NCBI GenBank assembly: GCA_003156715.1
Contig: PMHO01000042.1
Location: 124,899 to 188,898, forward strand
Direction of reading: 5' to 3'
From: Candidatus Tityobacter terrigena
Lineage (GTDB): Bacteria; Vulcanimicrobiota; Vulcanimicrobiia; Vulcanimicrobiales; Vulcanimicrobiaceae
DNA: 64,000 nt
The notes beneath the pieces were generated by a model, which saw only the letters and a program-made list of their open reading frames with translations, was not told the origin of the DNA and made no database searches. The translations under genes and the position numbers were made by a program. This document shows positions 17,053 to 27,200 of the stretch, piece after piece (positions within the stretch are counted from its first letter, which is position 1; the number at the start of each line of letters is the position of its first letter).

Positions 17053-17595
17053 ATGGTCCGAGTTAGTCGCCTCGTTGGATGTGTCGTCCTCGCCGGCGCC
17101 ACACTGCTGTTTTCCGGCGCGATGCGAGGTGCTGCGTCGGCAGACAATGCCGCCGCGGAGCGTGCGGTCGCCGTCCTGCCGTTAGCCGGCGGTGCCGACT
17201 ACGACGACGCGGTCGCGCCGAGCCCTAGGCAGCTCCGCTCGCTCACCGACGATCTGCGCGGCGGAATTGGCGCAGGCAAGCTTCTGCTGGTCGATGCCGC
17301 GCGCGTAACAAACACGTCGTGCGGAAGCGCCGATTGCGCGCGACGTGCCGGCCTGGCATTGGGCGTACGCACCGTGGTGTTCGGCACGGCGCGGCTGGTG
17401 ACGCCGATCATTTGGGACGTCGTCGCCTCGGCGGTCGACGTGCCGAGCGGCCGAGTCGTGCGAAGGCTTAGCTACAGCGCGCTAGGCGACTATCTCGTGA
17501 TGCGCCAAGGAGCGCACGAACTGGGCACGTGTCTGGCGGCGGCGATTCGCGGCGCAGCACCGTGCCACGTCACGGTTGAAGGCGCAATCGACTAG
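17053..17595 (+). CDS. Secreted protein, DUF2380-like
   Basis: 180 residues. A signal peptide (residues about 8-30, ending ASADN) precedes a domain starting AERAVAVLPLAG and continuing LRSLTDDLRGGI, LLLVDAARV, a CGSADCARRAG segment, and GVRTVVFGTARLVTPIIWDV. This arrangement (degradative beta start, a two-cysteine turn, then a strand with a G-x-V or GTA turn) matches the DUF2380 family of predicted periplasmic proteins. The ATG at 17053 is chosen because GGGAGG lies at a proper distance; a GTG nine bases upstream is possible. Role unknown. Confidence 0.65.
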   Translation: MVRVSRLVGCVVLAGATLLFSGAMRGAASADNAAAERAVAVLPLAGGADYDDAVAPSPRQLRSLTDDLRGGIGAGKLLLVDAARVTNTSCGSADCARRAGLALGVRTVVFGTARLVTPIIWDVVASAVDVPSGRVVRRLSYSALGDYLVMRQGAHELGTCLAAAIRGAAPCHVTVEGAID

Positions 17596-18055
17596 CCGAT
17601 CTGTGGAACTGCTGAAAGCGCGGCGCCTCACTGGTCCCGTCGTTCTAGTCGGCCTGGGCTTGCCGGGCGCTCCATAGATCGAGGACAACAACCAATGTTC
17701 TATGCACCGGTCGAGCTCGTCCGCGGTCCATCGGAACGGTAGTACAAACTCTGGATGCGCGACGGGAGTCCGTATGGGCCGGGGAAGGCGCAAGGCACGA
17801 ATAACAGCGGGTGGCAATTGTACCGGCGACGTTGGTCGGGGCATTTGTCTGGCTCGGGTGGTTCTATCCCGCCTTCGACGCGGCACTAGAGCCAGTATCC
17901 GGGTAGCTGTTGGAACGATCGGTCTGGACATTATTTACGTCATTCACTGTGATTGAAACCGGCGAACTGCATGCCCACCAGGACCAAGGGCGGCGCGAAG
18001 GTCGTCAGTGTCGAAACGAAGACGTACTAACCCTCATTCACAAAGGGAGGCGTCA
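17596..18055. other. No supported gene; possible membrane-protein relic
   Basis: Plus-strand pieces near 17815-17985 can be read as a hydrophobic stretch (VAIVPATLVGAFVWLGWFYP) followed, after a stop, by LLERSVWTLFTSFTVIETGE. That would suit a decayed membrane protein, but I cannot name it. Nothing else is seen. Confidence 0.3.
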
Positions 18056-18550
18056 ATGCGAAAAACCCTAGGTCTTCTTGCTTTCGCGGTTACCGTCGCC
18101 GCACCGAACAGTGTCCGAGCTGCGTCTGGGGCAGCGGCCCTGCGATACTACGTTGGCACGTGGTCCTGTCAGGCCGGAGCCATCGGAAAACACGTGAGCA
18201 AGTCGACGGTGATCTATACTTTCGATTCTGGCCTTCTGCGCGAATGGGTCGACGTGCCGACGCAGGGGAAGATGACAATGCCATATCTTAACAGCATCGC
18301 GACAAGCTATGATGCAAAGAAACGCCGCTACGTCCAAACCGGAATGGACAACGAGGGCAATTGGTGGGTGTCGTTTGCAGAGCCGTGGACCGGGAACACT
18401 GAGCAGTGGACGAATCACGCGAGCTCTGACAATAACATTCGCCGCTATGAGTGGGTACGCACAAACCGGAGCACTTTCAGCTTTACTGAATACCCTTCAC
18501 GGACTGCCACAAGGCCGGACTTTAGGGGAACGTGCAGTCGGTCGCCCTAA
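18056..18550 (+). CDS. Small secreted hypothetical protein
   Basis: 164 residues. A signal peptide (residues 1-22, ending VRAAS) precedes a domain that reads LRYYVGTWSCQAGAIGKHV, then IYTFDSGLLREWVDV, YDAKKRRYVQTGMDNEGNWW and WTNHASSDNN. It looks like a small lipocalin-like or DUF1579-like beta barrel of the kind common in secreted soil-bacterial proteins, but I would not assign a family firmly. The ATG has an excellent GGGAGG site at proper spacing, 16 codons inside a longer frame. Confidence 0.65.
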   Translation: MRKTLGLLAFAVTVAAPNSVRAASGAAALRYYVGTWSCQAGAIGKHVSKSTVIYTFDSGLLREWVDVPTQGKMTMPYLNSIATSYDAKKRRYVQTGMDNEGNWWVSFAEPWTGNTEQWTNHASSDNNIRRYEWVRTNRSTFSFTEYPSRTATRPDFRGTCSRSP

Positions 18551-18718
18551 TTTACTCCGCGCAAGGCCTAGACCGGTCAGAGGAACCGGGCGTCGTAGCT
18601 CAGGCTTCGCGCTTGGATTCGTCATCCGAGCAGAGTCACCGAATTTCGTGACGGTAGGGACGCGATTCCACGTCGAGTTGCGGGTCGGCCAAAATACCTT
18701 CGCAGCTTTTCAACCCAG

Positions 18719-18972
18719 ATGACACCTGAGCGCCGGGTCGGGACGGCGGGCTGGTCGTTGCCGCGCGATCAGCGCGATCGATTCGGAGGGGCAGGGACGC
18801 ATTTGATGCGCTATTCGACCCGGTTTTCGTGCGCCGAGATCAACTCGTCGTTCTATGGACCGCATCGTCAGGCAACATATGCGCGATGGGCCGCCGCAGT
18901 TCCGGACGACTTTCGCTTCTCCGTGAAGATCCCCAAAGAAATTTCGCACGTGCGCAGGCTGACGTACAGGCC
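18719..18972 (+). pseudogene. YecE/DUF72 family protein, 5' fragment
   Basis: The first 85 codons match the start of the DUF72 (YecE-like) family of TIM-barrel proteins: VGTAGWSLPRDQ, then GTHLMRYSTRFSCAEINSSF, YGPHRQATYARWAAAVPDDF and RFSVKIPKEISH. Family members are usually about 240-280 residues. Homology ends near 18965, and within about 70 bases the 3' remnant of a minus-strand surface-protein gene begins. The two truncated genes meet tail to tail, which suggests a deletion that removed both 3' halves. Confidence 0.75.
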
Positions 18973-19031
18973 CTTCGTCTCCTCTTGCCCGCGACTTTGA
19001 GCAGCGCGCAGGGCAGCGACGCCGGCGGAAC

Positions 19032-19626
19032 GTGATGCCGCACGAGAATCGCCTTGTCATCGCCGCCGACGATCGTTCCATTGCAGATAAAGTCCGCGGC
19101 GGAGTCGATCAAGCAGTGGTCGTTATTCGGGACGTTGGAGGCCCAGAAGAGCACGGTGGCGTCGCTATCGCCGCGCGCGTAGAGCGCGCTGTATTGACCA
19201 TTGTCATCCAGGGTGAGGGCGTTATAGGGCGAGGCTTTGGGTACTCTTCCCGATGTAGCCATGCACTCCGGCGGAGCCCTGCAGAGTGGATTCGAAGTAG
19301 CCGCCCGAACCGCCGCTCGACGAGCCCTCGACCGCGGCCAAGGCGCATCCCGACGCACACGCCGTCGCCGTGTCGATACCGGCAACTCCGGAATCTCCGT
19401 TGCCCGCTGACGTCTGCCCCTGTATCGCGGTTCTGCGCGTCGCCGTCGCTTCGACGCCGCCGCCCGTGCCGTTAATGCTGAACGTCTTGCAGTAGCTCGA
19501 GCTATCGCAGGTCGTGTCGGCTCCTAGACGCTCGGCCTCGATACGACGCCTGAGACCGCAAGGGCGACACCGACGGCGATGAGTCCCACGGCTGCGGACG
19601 CTTTGTGTTGACGAAAACACACGCAT
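19032..19626 (-). pseudogene. Repeat-rich surface protein, broken paralog 2
   Basis: The signal peptide is readable in one frame (RQHKASAAVGLIAVGVALAV). After a frameshift near 19525 another frame gives CDSSSYCKTFSINGTGGGVE and the repeat region with SAGNGDSGVAGID and SSSGGSGGYFES. A second frameshift near 19245 leads to YSALYARGDSDATVLFW and the conserved CLIDSAADFICNGTI segment. The order and motifs match the intact gene at 6444-7391. The C-terminal cap present in the other three paralogs is missing; the gene stops where the DUF72 fragment begins. Confidence 0.75.
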
Positions 19627-19943
19627 GACCGAACCCCATATAAAGGTCGCTCGGGACAAACCACCCGGTCACCGAGGCGGCTCCTGACGTTTCTAGATCG
19701 GCCGAAATTTCGACGCCAGGTAGCCGTCCCTCCTCGGCGAGAAGCGCGGCGCCGCCGGTCGGCCGTCGAGTGCCCCCGTGCTTCCAACGTGCGCATGCAT
19801 CCGACCGGGGGACGCCGTTGTCACTGGAAGATGCAAAACGCCTGATTCAAAGTATATGGCTCGCTATAAGAGGTCCGGTTGCACAGTGCGATCGGCTGCG
19901 TAAAGAGAGAAGTCGCTAGACGCCGCGTTGTGGGCAGCGCCTC

Positions 19944-21077
19944 CTACGGACCGAAGCCGCGGTTGATGTCCCATAGCGGGTAATGCGGCAGAGCGCCAGC
20001 CGGATCGCGCACGAATGCTTCCGTCTGACTTACCAAATCCCGCTTGCGCTGGCGCGCCGCAGGTCCAACGGTGAAGCGGCCTAGAGCGGGTGTCTGAGCG
20101 CCGGCGCGGGTCGTGCCGGGAGGTGGCTTCAGGCCTTCAGAAAGTTCGCCGCGTTTCAGCAGAGTCGTCAGCGATTCGCGAATTTCTTTCGTAGCGGTGC
20201 CAAAGCGATCTTTCCACTTTTCCTCAATATCGCGCGCGGTGCTGTGGTACTCTCTCTGCGCGTTGATGCCGGCTTCGGACAGGCGCACGAACTTGCCGCG
20301 GCTGCGGGCAGGGTCGCTTTCAACGATAATGTAGGGCTTGTGCTGCCAGCCGATGCCTGCCGTTTCCGCCGAACAGCCCGTTCGTTTGGGAATCTCTGCT
20401 TCAGGGATAGGCTCGTCGCTGAGAACGCGAAGCGTGTTGGCGCATAGCGAAATCGGCGTTCGCGACTCACCTTCGAAATCGAGCGCGAAGGCGAGCAGAA
20501 CGCGGGAAAGCAGCACCGGTAGCGGCAGGCCGTCTTGTGCAGCCGATTTTCGGGGCGCGAACTGCGGCAGTTGGAGAATTGAAACCGGCAAGCCCTGCGG
20601 CAATTCGAGATCGATCTGCTGCTCGATTGCTTCCAGGGAGCGGCGCAACCTCGTCGCATCGTCGCCGAAGCGTTTCGACCAGCGGGCGTCGATTTGCGGG
20701 ACCAGCTCCGGCCAGATTTTGATGGCCGTTTCGCCGCCGGCCGTGAGCCGAACAAGCCAATCGGCGCGGATGCCTCGGCCGCTGCCGAAACCGGCGCGTT
20801 TTCCGGACTGCAGCAGAATAAAACCCCATCGCTCCAGACAGCCGAGCCCGGCCTTGCCCTGCTCCTCGTTGGCGAGCGCGCGCGAAGCTAGCGTCCGAAC
20901 CGAAAGTGGTCCATCGGCCAAAAACCGCATCACATTAAGCCAAATTACGAGCGAAAGGCGCGCTGCGGCATGCGCTTCAAGCACGCGGCGCTCGAATTCG
21001 GAATCGAGTTCCACCGTGTAGGCAACCAAAGTTTGGGAGAGCAGGGCCGAGAGAGGCTTGTGCTGTGCCGAGCGCAT
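19944..21077 (-). CDS. Tandem winged-helix transcriptional regulator-like protein
   Basis: 377 residues with two similar halves. Each half starts with PLSALLSQTLVAYTVELDSE or PLPVLLSRVLLAFALDFEGE. Each then has a helix-turn-helix-like section (LNVMRFLADGPLSVRTLASR and NTLRVLSDEPIPEAEIPKRT). Each ends in a wing with VRLTAGGETA or VRLSEAGINA, followed by a charged helix with W-x-x-RFG. This looks like a MarR-like winged-helix duplication, so one chain could bind DNA like a dimer. Ligand and targets are unknown. It stands alone; repeat copy B lies just upstream of its start. Confidence 0.65.
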   Translation of the reverse strand: MRSAQHKPLSALLSQTLVAYTVELDSEFERRVLEAHAAARLSLVIWLNVMRFLADGPLSVRTLASRALANEEQGKAGLGCLERWGFILLQSGKRAGFGSGRGIRADWLVRLTAGGETAIKIWPELVPQIDARWSKRFGDDATRLRRSLEAIEQQIDLELPQGLPVSILQLPQFAPRKSAAQDGLPLPVLLSRVLLAFALDFEGESRTPISLCANTLRVLSDEPIPEAEIPKRTGCSAETAGIGWQHKPYIIVESDPARSRGKFVRLSEAGINAQREYHSTARDIEEKWKDRFGTATKEIRESLTTLLKRGELSEGLKPPPGTTRAGAQTPALGRFTVGPAARQRKRDLVSQTEAFVRDPAGALPHYPLWDINRGFGP

Positions 21078-21092
21078 CTTATTCAGGTAAGT

Positions 21093-21205
21093 GCTTCCTT
21101 CCGAGAAAGCGCAGGCCGCGTCGCGCGGCGCGACGGGCCTGCGTTTGCGCTTAAATTAGGCAGTTGCTGTTTGGGTTATCGATGCGCCCCTAACGGCTTC
21201 CCTAC
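21093..21205 (-). repeat. Repeat copy B: orphan surface-gene tail plus hairpin
   Basis: This aligns by eye with 6361-6473. It contains a final coding stretch on the minus strand that would read GKPLGAHR and TAA, compared with RKPSLAVHR and TAA in copy A. Beyond that are AATTTAAGCGC and the stem GCAGGCCGCGTCGCG / GCGACGGGCCTGC. No surface-protein coding sequence continues upstream of it. It seems to be the 3' end of a lost paralog together with its terminator. Confidence 0.6.
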
Positions 21206-21338
21206 GAACGCGACGAATACTATCTAATTAGTTGACTTTGGACAAGCGTGCGTGGTAACCTGCCCGCATGTCGCGAGTAGCGAAACCAATGCGAGTCGCT
21301 TCGTTCAATCGATAGGCATGCCGGCGAGGAGAGATTAG

Positions 21339-22472
21339 ATGAAACGGAATTTCTTCTTAGGCGCGTCAGGGACGCTTTTGGCCGCGTCAGGCGTGCCTGC
21401 TATGCCGAACACGACCGCTCAGAGCGTCTCGGAGGGCCTGAAACCCGATACAATCGAGCAGTTCCATAAGCTCGAAACGTTTCTTACGTTCCTCCGAACG
21501 CGAAACGCGACAGAATATGCGATTTCGTCACCAACCGGCGTCGATGAAGCGCGCTACGTTACGATCGGCGGCATTGACCAGTGGATCAGCATCCGAGGAT
21601 GGGATCGTAACAACCCCGTCCTGCTGTTCCTTCACGGGGGGCCCGGGGACCCCACGTATCCGTGGTCGTTTATGTATTTCGCCCCGTGGGAGAAGCACTT
21701 CACGATCGTGCAATGGGACCAGCGCGGCGCGGGACGAACGCTCCAAAAGAGTGGCGCCGGCATGGCCTCGACGATTACCGTGGAGCGCATGGTGCGAGAC
21801 GGCATCGACCTCTCGGAATACTTGTGCAAGAATCTTGGCAAGCGCAAGATCATCCTGGTCGGGCATTCCTTTGGATCGATTCTCGGCCTGCTCATGGCGA
21901 AGATGAAGCCCGAACTCTTCGAGGCATACGTCGGCACCGGTCAAGTAGCGGATACGCGCATGAGCTACATCGTGAACTATAACGAGCTCTTAAAGAAAGC
22001 GCGGGCGCTGAGCAACCATGAAGCCGTGCAGGAGCTTCTACGCGCCGGGCCGCCGCCGTACTCCTCCGGCGCAGGCTTCCGTACGCAGTGGAAGTGGTCG
22101 ACGGTTTTTGAAGGAGCAAACACCTTCTTGGCTGGGAATATCGGGCGCACGCTCGTCGCTCCCGGCGGTTCGGTTCAGGATGTGAACAATGACGCTGACG
22201 GGATGGTTCTCAGCGCCGACCAACTTGTTCCGCAAACGCAAACTTATGGCCGAAAGGATCTCGGCCTTGAATTTTCGATTCCAATCTTCTTCATCCAGGG
22301 CGCGGAGGACTTTACCACGGCCACGTCTGTCGCGCGCGACTATCTCGATTCATTACAGGCGCCGCACAAAGCGTTCGTCGCCATCCCAAACGGGGGCCAC
22401 TTTGCCGTCTTCATCCATTCCAATGAGTTCTTGTCGAGCTTGTTGACGCTGATCGGATCTTCGAGTCCCTAG
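21339..22472 (+). CDS. Alpha/beta hydrolase, prolyl iminopeptidase-like
   Basis: 377 residues. An N-terminal signal-like segment (KRNFFLGASGTLLAASGVPA) suggests export. The hydrolase fold begins near residue 70. The oxyanion motif LLFLHGGPGDPTYPW (residues about 93-107) is typical of peptidase family S33. The nucleophile is Ser177 in GHSFGS, the acid is in QGAEDF near residue 323, and the histidine is in NGGHFAVF near residue 353. Family members release N-terminal proline or act on small esters and amides; the substrate here is unknown. GGAGAGATTAG precedes the ATG. It converges with the NrfD gene, overlapping by four bases at the 3' ends. Confidence 0.8.
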   Translation: MKRNFFLGASGTLLAASGVPAMPNTTAQSVSEGLKPDTIEQFHKLETFLTFLRTRNATEYAISSPTGVDEARYVTIGGIDQWISIRGWDRNNPVLLFLHGGPGDPTYPWSFMYFAPWEKHFTIVQWDQRGAGRTLQKSGAGMASTITVERMVRDGIDLSEYLCKNLGKRKIILVGHSFGSILGLLMAKMKPELFEAYVGTGQVADTRMSYIVNYNELLKKARALSNHEAVQELLRAGPPPYSSGAGFRTQWKWSTVFEGANTFLAGNIGRTLVAPGGSVQDVNNDADGMVLSADQLVPQTQTYGRKDLGLEFSIPIFFIQGAEDFTTATSVARDYLDSLQAPHKAFVAIPNGGHFAVFIHSNEFLSSLLTLIGSSSP

Positions 22473-23425
22473 CGGGGCTGTCTGGACGATACCGTCGGAT
22501 CGTCGGCCGAGAGCTTACCGGCTTCGATCAGCGTCTCCCGGAGCACGTAGCCGCCGATTAGCGTTAAGGCGGCGCTTACCAGAGTCCTCGAGACGCTATG
22601 TTCGCGTTGATTCGCTCGGTTCTTGAGGATCGATGTTCCGTTTAAGACGAGCGGCGCCACGCTGCCGGCGAGCAACGTCAGATTCCGGAACCTCTGACCA
22701 AGCGCACCTTCGAACATTGGTTTACCAAACTCGCCCGCATAGTGCCTAAAGTTTTCGACGATCACGACCTCCGCGAGGCTTGCGAACACCCCCATCTTTG
22801 CCAGGCGCGTCAGCGTCTCGGGCGCGCTCGAACGGGCAAGCAGCAAGGAATGTAGCGCGCACGCACCGGCGAGCGCCGAGCAGACCGACATAGCGGGGAT
22901 GTGATACTTGCCCTTTGCCCACAACGGAATCGCGGTTGCGCTGAGCAGCACGCCGGTATAGCTCATGATAAATGCGCCGAGCAGCGCCATCGGCAGGTTC
23001 AACCAACGCGGCCCGACTGCCGATAACCAGCGCGGCGCGTGGCCGTTGCGGGCCGCCTCAGCGACGGCGTTCGGTGCGGCAATCGTCGAGAATGCGATCA
23101 AGCCCCAAACGCCGAGTGACATCGGCGACTTGACTTTGACGACGCGCATCATATGATGAAAACGCTCGGGACGACCAAGGTGCGTAACGAGAATGCCTGG
23201 CGCGACGACCGACAAGAGGAAGGAGGCGTATTTCCCATTACGGGCGAGCCTTCGTTCGCCGGCGGCCTCGCCGTCGGCCAGCAGCGTTAGGATAGCGCTG
23301 CCGCCCATGATACCGCCGAGGAATAGGTAAATCGTGACCGTCCGGTCCCAGTGCGGGCGCTTGAGCAACGGCCGGCCGTAGTAGGTGGTCTTTGTAGGTT
23401 CGCCGCCCGGAAGCACGTCGGCCAT
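22469..23425 (-). CDS. NrfD-type membrane subunit of formate dehydrogenase
   Basis: 318 residues with about eight transmembrane helices, typical of NrfD/PsrC proteins, which bind quinone in the membrane without heme. Recognisable motifs include YLFLGGIMGGSAILTLLADG and LVTHLGRPERFHHMMRVVKV with the following SPMSLGVW, all characteristic of the family. It should pass electrons from the Fe-S subunit to the quinone pool. The ATG at 23425 overlaps the upstream TGA by one base; a GTG at 23428 is also possible. It replaces the cytochrome b subunit (FdnI) found in the E. coli enzyme. Confidence 0.85.
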   Translation of the reverse strand: MADVLPGGEPTKTTYYGRPLLKRPHWDRTVTIYLFLGGIMGGSAILTLLADGEAAGERRLARNGKYASFLLSVVAPGILVTHLGRPERFHHMMRVVKVKSPMSLGVWGLIAFSTIAAPNAVAEAARNGHAPRWLSAVGPRWLNLPMALLGAFIMSYTGVLLSATAIPLWAKGKYHIPAMSVCSALAGACALHSLLLARSSAPETLTRLAKMGVFASLAEVVIVENFRHYAGEFGKPMFEGALGQRFRNLTLLAGSVAPLVLNGTSILKNRANQREHSVSRTLVSAALTLIGGYVLRETLIEAGKLSADDPTVSSRQPR

Positions 23426-24273
23426 CACTTCGCACCTTTGAAGACCGCAAGGCCGAGCAATGTCAGAAGTGCCGCCGTGAGCGCAGCGCTCACGTAGCCG
23501 GCAGGCTGCCGGGTCGAGGGTAAGACCGGCTCGGCCGGCAGATTGTACGCTTCTGGCTTGTCGATCAGTAAGAAAAAGGCGTTAAGGTCGCCGACCGAAC
23601 CCTCGTTGCCGGCACCGTAGAGGTACGCAGGGAGGCCGCGTTCTTGAAGTGCTTCCACGCGTTTGCTTGCGCGCTCCCTCAGCTCCTCGATCTCGCCGAA
23701 CTGAATTGACTCGGTGGGACATGCCTTAGCACAAGCCGGGACCATCCCGATCTTCTGGCGGTCGTAGCAAAGCGTGCACTTTGCCGCAACACCGCCGCTA
23801 CCTTGAAGCGCCGTCTGGCTCGTGTGCTCGCGCTCCTGGTTGAGGGTGGCATCGTTATAGTCGGCATGGCGCGGCTCATTGACCTTTGCAATAAGATCGA
23901 CAACGCCGAACGGGCACGAGACGACGCAATAGCCGCAACCGTTGCAAATATCCGGCTGAACGAAAACGTTGTTGAATTCGTTGCGAATGATAGCGCCCGT
24001 TGGGCACGCTTCCATGCATCCGGCATGCGTGCAATGTTTGCAAACGTCGCTCATCATAAGCCAACGATCTTCCGCGCCGGCCGGCTCGGGGGAGAGCTGC
24101 TCTACGAACGATACGTGCCTCCACGTCGTTCCGGAAAGCGAGCCGGTGTTGTCGTACGAATCGCCGGAGAACTCGAACCCGTCAGAGGGAAGCTCGTTCC
24201 ATTGTTTGCAGGCGACCTCACAGGCTTTGCAGCCAATGCAGATCGTGGTATCCGTAAAGAATCCCGTCGCCAT
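23425..24273 (-). CDS. fdnH: Formate dehydrogenase iron-sulfur subunit
   Basis: 282 residues with four cysteine groups for [4Fe-4S] clusters: CIGCKACEVACKQW near residues 12-25, CKHCTHAGCMEACP, CNGCGYCVVSCPFGV, and CTLCYDR...CAKACPTESI. The C-terminus has a single transmembrane helix (SAALTAALLTLLGLAVF) as in FdnH/FdoH. It carries electrons from the molybdenum/tungsten subunit to the NrfD-type subunit. The gene starts eight bases after the catalytic subunit. Length and cluster pattern are normal for the family. Confidence 0.9.
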   Translation of the reverse strand: MATGFFTDTTICIGCKACEVACKQWNELPSDGFEFSGDSYDNTGSLSGTTWRHVSFVEQLSPEPAGAEDRWLMMSDVCKHCTHAGCMEACPTGAIIRNEFNNVFVQPDICNGCGYCVVSCPFGVVDLIAKVNEPRHADYNDATLNQEREHTSQTALQGSGGVAAKCTLCYDRQKIGMVPACAKACPTESIQFGEIEELRERASKRVEALQERGLPAYLYGAGNEGSVGDLNAFFLLIDKPEAYNLPAEPVLPSTRQPAGYVSAALTAALLTLLGLAVFKGAK

Positions 24274-24281
24274 GCCTCGCC

Positions 24282-27200
24282 CTACCCGCAGGTCGGGTTC
24301 TCGTGTGGGAAATCGTGGTAGGTGCCGTGCAACATTGCCTTGCCCTCGCTCGTTCTTTCCTTTTCAGGAACGTCGAGATCTATGGGATCGGTTGCCGCAT
24401 CTCGACGTGGGCGCCGGCCGGCACGAATGTTGCACGTTAGCGCCTTCGCCTCATGGATCGAGCAGTTTGGATCCATCGACAGTGGAATCAAATCTCCCGA
24501 CGTGTCGCCGTGCGCAAAGCCGAGTCTTCCGAAGTTGTAGGGCACGCCTATCTGATGCACGCGCTCACCACTTCCAATGCTTAGAAGCTTAATGCGGCCG
24601 GTCACGAGCGCGCGGACCTCGATCTCGCCGACCGCCGTGCTTATGGTCGCCCAGTCGCCGTTCCGAATGCGCTTTTCCGCCGCCAGAACCGGATCGATTT
24701 CGCAGAATGCCGCCGGCTGTAATTCGGCAAGCCAAGGAATGTGCTTCGTCATTCCACCGGAGTACTCCGTAATGCGGTACGTCGTCAAGACATACGGATA
24801 CTCCGGATTGACGGCACCATTGTAGGGGTTATCGCGCCGTTTCCATTGACGCAGCACTGGATTATGCTGCTGCTTGTAAAGCAGGTTAGGAGTGACCGAT
24901 GCCAGAGGCTCATAATGGACCGGTATAGGACCGTCCTGCAATTCCTCATTCACGAAGAGCGCACCGCGGCCGTCGATCTGCATCATGAATGGATCGGCGC
25001 CCGAATGCGCCTCGATGCCGCCGGCGTTTGGGTCTGCCGGCGTGTTCGGGGCCTTTTCTATGGGGAAGTCAGGTACGTCGGCCCCAGTCCAACGACCCGA
25101 AGTTGCATCCCACCAGATGTATTTCTTTCGCTCGCTCCAGGGGTTGCCGTCGGGGTCAGCCGAGGCGCGGTTGTACATAAGCCGCCTGTTTGCGGGCCAC
25201 GCAAAACCCCAGCCGAGGGAGACGCCGCTACCGCCGGTGCGGCTCCGGGCGAGGTTCGTATGCTTATCGGGGCAAACGCCGGAATAGATCCAACCGCCTG
25301 CCGCCGTGCTGCCATCGTCTGCGAGTTCGGTGAAGCCCTTGACCTGATCTCCGGTTGCGGTGTAATAACCGTTGATTTCTTGCATGATCTTGTTGACCGA
25401 TGGCTCGCCACGCTCGCGCTCCCGATCGTCCTCGTGCTCGTAGTCCCACGTCATGTTGAGGATCGGGCGATCCTTCGCATCGGCCGAGCCGGCATACAGC
25501 GCCTTTAGCTTTTTGCCCAGCTGATATAGAAACCATGCGTCGCTCTTGCTCGCGCCCTGCGGCTCGAGCGCCTTGTCGTGAAACTGCAGCATACGGTTTG
25601 TGTTAACCATTACGCCGTCTTTTTCAAGGACGGTCGCCGCGGGAATGAAAAACACTTCGGTACCGACGGTGGACGGATCGACACCTTCGCGGTTCCAGAA
25701 AGAGGCAGTTTCGGTTTCGAACGAATCGATGCTGACCATCCACTCTAGGCGCTCCATCGCCGCGCGAGCAAGCTCGGCGTTTTGCACGGATGACGCGGGG
25801 TTTTGGCCAATGACGAAGTAACCCTTAACGGCGCCGTCCTTCATTGCAAACATGGTCGGTAGCTCGGAATGATCGCCGCTGATTTGCGGCAGGTAATCAA
25901 AGCAGAAGTCGTTCTCTTTTGTCGCAGCATCCCCGTAGAACGCCTTGAGCAGTGAAACAACGTACTTCGGGGTGTTCACCCACCAACCGGTTCGCTTGGT
26001 GTGGTTCTTCAGGTAACCGGCCAGTGTCTGCTCGTGGCGCAGGGCGGACGGCATCGGCAAGTAGCCCGGGAGCAGATCGTAGAGTGTTGCAATATCGGTC
26101 GCGCCTTGAATGTTGGCATGGCCTCGCAGAGCCATTATGCCGCCGCCAGGACGGCCGACGTTACCGAGCAGTAATTGAAGAATGGCGGCGGTTCGAATGT
26201 ACTGTACGCCGGTATTGTGCTGCGTCCAACCCAGGGCATAAGCAAATGCCGTCGTGCGCTCGCGCCCGCTATTTTCGGCGAGTGCGCGGCAGACCTCGAG
26301 AAACTTCTCGCGTGGCGCCCCACAGATGCTTTCGACCATTTCCGGCGTGTAGCGCGAGAAGTGGCGCTTTAGTATCTGAAAGACGCATCGCGGATGCTGC
26401 AAGGTCGGATCGCTCTTGATGGAGTTCCCTTCACGCTCGAACTTCCACGTGCGCCTGTCGTACATCACAACACTCGGAAGCGAGTCAGATACACGCGGCG
26501 GCTCATCGAGACCAGAGAAAAGCCCGTCGAGGTCTTCGGTATCCTGGAATTTGTCAGTCAGGATATGGCTCGCGTTGGTGTAAGCGCAGACGTACTCCCG
26601 AAAATAACGCTCATTTTGGAGCACCCAGTTGATAACGCCGCCGAGAAAGGCGATGTCGGTGCCACTGCGGATCGGTACGTAAAGGTCGGCTAGCGCGGAC
26701 GTGCGCGTGTAGCGCGGGTCGACGTGGATGATCTTGGAACCGCGCTCCTTCGCTTGCATGACGAAGCGGAAACCAACCGGATGGGCCTCGGCGAAGTTCG
26801 AACCTTCGATTAGTATGCAGTCAGCGTTCGGCAAGTCTTGGAGGGAATTGGTTGCGCCCCCGCGTCCGAATGAGGTGCCTAGACCAGGCACCGTGGCACT
26901 ATGTCATATTCGTGCCTGATTTTCGATCGAAACCACGCCGAGCGAGTGCATCAACTTACCCAGCAGGTAATTTTCTTCGATGGCAAACGTGGCGCCCCCA
27001 AGCGACGCGATGCCGAGCGTATGATTGAGCCGCTTGCCGTCCTTCTCTCGTACGAACGTTTCGTCGCGGCTTTTCTTTACCAGCGCGGCGATGCGATCCA
27101 TCGCCCAACTAAGGGAGCGCTCCTCCCAGCGATCGCTAAACGGTGCGCGATGCTTGACCGTCGACCACCGGCCGGTGTTGACGGTCATGCCGAAGATCGC

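Noticed and set aside
24282..26891. A separate 869-residue formate dehydrogenase gene starting at 26891
   Set aside because: That start lies just after the Sec codon inside the SECIS hairpin; the preceding 203 codons hold the required Fe-S domain, so it is one gene read through UGA.
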